Shown here piece by piece: positions 62,789 to 64,000 of a stretch of DNA of 64,000 bases. The number at the start of each line of letters is the position of its first letter. Position 1 is the first letter of the stretch. The notes under the pieces were generated by a model. The model ran no database searches. It was not told the origin of the DNA and worked only from the letters and a program-made list of their open reading frames with translations. A program made the position numbers and the translations under genes. Origin of the DNA: an uncultured Blautia sp. (lineage in GTDB: Bacteria > Bacillota > Clostridia > Lachnospirales > Lachnospiraceae); NCBI GenBank assembly GCA_946557785.1, contig CAMNTH010000001.1, positions 124,001 through 188,000 of the forward strand, given 5' to 3'.

Positions 62789-63628
62789 ATGAAGAAATCA
62801 ACAAAAACCCGCCTTACGAAAATATTAATAGAAATAGGCTTGCTGGTTGGGCTTATTTATGCGTTGTTCCCGGTTATATGGATGATTAGCTGCGCATTCA
62901 AGACCAATACAGAGGTGTTCACAGTGCCCCAGCGGATTATCCCGCGCAATCCTACGGCAGATGCATTTACAAGCGTGCTGACTGACAGTGCGAAACTGCG
63001 TTATTTTCTGAACAGTTATGTAGTTGCCCTGGTTACCACCGCAATTACTTTGTTTGTTGCCATACTGGCGGGATACGCATTAAGCCGTTATGATTTTAAG
63101 GGAAAAAAACCGTTAAATGCATTTATCATCATTACCCAGGCAGTTCCGCCTATTACTTTGCTGATTCCGTATTTTGGAATGCTGGTTTTGTTCGGGCTGT
63201 ATGATTCTTACTGGGCTATGATCGTTACTTATCTTGTATTCACGCTTCCATATGCAACAATTATGATTACAGGGTATATTAATACCCTGCCCAAGGATTT
63301 GGATGAGGCCGTAGCCATTGATGGAGGGTCAACATGGTGCGTGTTATGGAGGGTGCTGGTGCCAATATCCAAGCCGGGACTTGTAGCCACAGCAATTTAC
63401 ACTTTCCTTCAGTGCTGGAATGAATATTTGTTTGCATTGTGTCTGACAAAATCAGGAGAAATGCGGACGGTTCCTATTGGTATCCAGTTGTTAATGGGAC
63501 AGATTACCTATAGCTGGAATGAGATGATGGCTATGAGTATTCTTGGTTCAATTCCCATTATAATTTTGTTTGTGTTTGCACAAAATTATTTTATTGCCGG
63601 ACTTTCGGCCGGAGCAATTAAGAGCTGA
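62789..63628 (+). CDS. Sugar ABC transporter permease (MalG/UgpE-like)
   Basis: A 279-residue permease with six helices and the EAA loop LDEAVAIDGGSTWCVLWRVL. The N-terminus (LIYALFPVIWMISCAFKTNT) is typical of the MalG group. Seventeen bases after the partner permease. Confidence 0.95.
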   Translation: MKKSTKTRLTKILIEIGLLVGLIYALFPVIWMISCAFKTNTEVFTVPQRIIPRNPTADAFTSVLTDSAKLRYFLNSYVVALVTTAITLFVAILAGYALSRYDFKGKKPLNAFIIITQAVPPITLLIPYFGMLVLFGLYDSYWAMIVTYLVFTLPYATIMITGYINTLPKDLDEAVAIDGGSTWCVLWRVLVPISKPGLVATAIYTFLQCWNEYLFALCLTKSGEMRTVPIGIQLLMGQITYSWNEMMAMSILGSIPIIILFVFAQNYFIAGLSAGAIKS

Positions 63629-63661
63629 CAGATATATATTATGATACCAGGAGGAAAAAAA

Positions 63662-64000
63662 ATGTGGTTTTGTGAGAAGATCCAAGACTTGAAGATTGAG
63701 GAAGCAGTGATTAATTTTCTTCCATCATGGTGGTATAAGCACTATGGAATTTCCTACGGAAAAGAGATGTATTTTGATCCAGACTATAGGCTGGATGCTT
63801 ATTTGCATATGAAAGACTTCTATTATAAGCGGTTTGGAAAGGAAACAGGAACAGGCTGCCCGAACCCGAAGCCTATTGTGATTCAGCCGGATTTTGACAA
63901 TACATTTTATCAGTCCATGCTTGGGTTGGAGGTTCAATATCCAGTTGATCAGTACCCTATGGGGATCGGAGCGTTAACACAGGAGCAGATTATGGGATTA
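63662..64000 (+). CDS. Uroporphyrinogen decarboxylase-like protein, N-terminal part
   Basis: The gene starts behind AGGAGGAAAAAAA and runs off the window after 113 codons. PSWWYKHYGISYGKEMYFDP and DYRLDAYLHMKDFYYKRFG resemble the opening of UroD-family methyltransferase-like proteins found beside sugar or choline-type transporters. Only a partial domain is visible, so the call is tentative. Same operon as the ABC transporter (33 bases). Confidence 0.55.
   Translation, partial: MWFCEKIQDLKIEEAVINFLPSWWYKHYGISYGKEMYFDPDYRLDAYLHMKDFYYKRFGKETGTGCPNPKPIVIQPDFDNTFYQSMLGLEVQYPVDQYPMGIGALTQEQIMGL

Overview
The window looks like a chromosomal segment of a gut-type Lachnospiraceae (Clostridia, Bacillota). 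Support: moderate-to-low GC, strong AGGAGG-type ribosome-binding sites, the rpmG-secE-nusG-rplK-rplA block, a PerR/rubrerythrin anaerobic oxidative-stress set, cupin-type AraC regulators beside glycosidases, and a Panacea-type toxin-antitoxin pair. No tRNA, rRNA, CRISPR array or insertion sequence was recognised. Family assignments come from motifs read by eye; no database search was run.

Layout. 1-8.9 kb: amino-sugar catabolism (SIS isomerase end, LacI regulator, NagB-like, NagA, class II aldolase), a TauE/SafE permease, a relic of the nickel-cofactor gene larC, a LarA-like enzyme and a C69 dipeptidase. 8.9-11.3 kb: rpmG, secE, nusG, rplK, rplA with two copies of an L1-binding leader; the block ends at a terminator without rplJ/rplL. 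11.3-16.7 kb: D,D-carboxypeptidase, AraC, MATE exporter, rubrerythrin, reverse rubrerythrin, PerR. 16.9-23.4 kb: two-component system, SpoU methyltransferase, DUF2461 protein, sigma factor, a broken DEDDh exonuclease. 23.4-34.6 kb: secreted GH106-like and cytoplasmic GH78 rhamnosidases, each beside an AraC regulator, with a DsbA-like protein, aldo/keto reductases and a flavoprotein. 34.6-40.9 kb: two MFS exporters around a TetR repressor with three similar operators, then an ABC ATPase and a permease gene fused in frame to the 3' end of a histidine-kinase gene.

41.9-43.0 kb holds a UroD-like protein. 43.1-53.8 kb is one long operon (VTC domain, DUF4956, CotH kinase, membrane-anchored glycosidase-like protein, HEAT protein, processive GT2 synthase, GGDEF-like/EAL protein, second TIM-barrel protein), read here as a surface-polysaccharide synthesis and secretion locus controlled by cyclic-di-GMP. 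53.9-58.2 kb: M28 peptidase, a MerR-like relic, a PanT/PanA-type toxin-antitoxin pair, a nitrilase-family amidase and an alkyltransferase-like protein. 58.4-59.5 kb: a promoter, a yybP-ykoY (manganese) riboswitch with terminator, and two small genes of unknown function. 59.5-60.5 kb is a graveyard of gene fragments. 60.5-64 kb: a sugar ABC transporter and the start of a second UroD-like gene.

The most interesting points are the putative polysaccharide operon, the manganese riboswitch driving two uncharacterised genes, the doubled L1 leader, the permease-kinase chimera, and several genes whose ends survive while their interiors are gone, which suggests deletion-driven erosion of the accessory regions.
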